Positions 5,129-5,831 of a stretch of 5,831 bases of DNA are shown one piece after another. Source of the DNA: Clostridiales bacterium (GTDB taxonomy: Bacteria; Bacillota_A; Clostridia; Peptostreptococcales; Anaerovoracaceae); the NCBI GenBank assembly GCA_015058265.1, contig SVCR01000117.1, positions 1-5,831 on the forward strand, read 5' to 3'. A program made the translations under genes and the position numbers. The notes below the pieces were generated by a model. The model searched no databases, had not been told where the DNA came from, and worked only from the letters and a program-made list of their open reading frames with translations. The stretch's first letter is position 1, and every line of letters begins with the position of its first letter.

Positions 5129-5831
5129 GTGGCAGGCGAAGACAGAAACAGAAGATTTTACTTAGATCCGGGAAGCATCAAGACAACGACTCTGTTCTCG
5201 TTTGTCATTTTTGCTTTGCTTCTTGTTTCTCTGCTGTGGGGACTCATGTCGTTCTTCGTCAGCACTTACTATGAATCATTGCGATCGCAGGAGGTCATAC
5301 AGACAGCCGCTGCTATCGAGAAGCAATACAAAGAAGGCAGCGACGGCTTTGACAGCTTTGCTCTGCAGACCGCAGAGACCAGCGGGATCCTGATAAGGAT
5401 AGAGAATTCTTCCGGGGCAATGGTCTACAACGGCACCGGAGCGGTCAAGGATGTCGATTCTTTCGAGGAAGACATAGTTAAAATAAGAGCCAAGCTCGAC
5501 AGTTCCGGTCTGGACAGTGTCACCGCTACCAGAAGCACAACATCCGGATCCAGCTACAGACTGATATATGCTGCTCACATACGCAGAGGGACTGAGACCA
5601 ACACTCTGTTTATCATCGCTCCTCTGCATCCGGACCAGGTCACTATAAGGATCATCAAGAACCTGCTGACGTATATTTCATTCATTGTGCTGACAGCCGC
5701 CTGTATCCTTGCCTATGCCCTGTCGAGAAGGATATCTCTGCCTATAGAGAACATAACCCGCTCCGCGACAGAGCTGTCCAAGGGCAATTACGATGTCAAA
5801 TTCGACGGATCAGCTTTTACTGAGACCAAGG
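5129..5831 (+). CDS. Sensor histidine kinase of the two-component pair (3' end cut off by window edge)
   Basis: This is the N-terminal sensor part of a membrane histidine kinase: 234 codons are present and the frame is open at the right edge. The protein starts with GTG (MAGEDRNRRFYLDPGS). It has a first membrane helix at about 22-44, an extracellular segment of roughly 130 residues (45-175) with no family I recognise, a second helix at about 178-198, and a HAMP linker beginning near 199 (SRRISLPIENITRSATELSKGNYDV). The histidine phosphoacceptor and ATP-binding domains, expected next, lie outside the window. Its position 38 bp after the response regulator gene, on the same strand with no terminator between, makes it the partner kinase. 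The signal sensed is unknown. Confidence 0.9.
   Translation, partial: MAGEDRNRRFYLDPGSIKTTTLFSFVIFALLLVSLLWGLMSFFVSTYYESLRSQEVIQTAAAIEKQYKEGSDGFDSFALQTAETSGILIRIENSSGAMVYNGTGAVKDVDSFEEDIVKIRAKLDSSGLDSVTATRSTTSGSSYRLIYAAHIRRGTETNTLFIIAPLHPDQVTIRIIKNLLTYISFIVLTAACILAYALSRRISLPIENITRSATELSKGNYDVKFDGSAFTETK

Noticed and set aside
5276..5629. 117-codon minus-strand open frame within the histidine kinase gene
   Set aside because: It is antisense to a gene with clear membrane helices and a HAMP linker, and has no ribosome site or recognisable product.

Overview
This 5.8 kb stretch looks like ordinary chromosome from an anaerobic, low-to-mid GC Gram-positive bacterium, most likely of the class Clostridia. 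The reasons are strong GGAGG-type ribosome binding sites before every gene, GTG starts, near-consensus sigma-A promoters, a CarD-family regulator next to an MEP-pathway gene, and a bacterial-type prolyl-tRNA synthetase with an editing insertion. GC content appears to be near 50%. The genus cannot be named from the sequence alone.

Layout. Positions 1-1079 (minus strand) hold two tandem half-size CHR-family (chromate/anion) transporter genes overlapping by 4 nt; the second runs off the left edge. Positions 1150-1215 hold the proS terminator hairpin and a possible promoter for the transporter pair packed against it. Positions 1231-3488 (minus) hold an ispF-proS operon with a 1-nt TAATG overlap, driven by a near-consensus promoter at 3520-3548. 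Positions 3634-4107 (minus) hold a CarD/CdnL-type RNA polymerase-binding regulator that has its own promoter region and a terminator overlapping its stop codon. Positions 4108-4412 form a divergent intergenic region. Positions 4413-5831 (plus) hold an OmpR/PhoB-type response regulator followed by its partner sensor histidine kinase, which is cut by the right edge.

How they work together. The ispF-proS unit supplies isoprenoid precursor synthesis and Pro-tRNA charging. CarD probably tunes transcription initiation globally. The two-component pair senses an unidentified extracellular signal. The short CHR proteins probably function only as a pair, exporting or exchanging an anion.

I find no mobile element, CRISPR array, RNA gene or clear new multi-gene system. 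The observations most worth checking are regulatory: an inverted repeat over the ispF -35 element, a terminator folded over the carD stop codon, an 11-bp-phased direct repeat in the divergent region, and a hairpin sitting at the predicted transporter start site.
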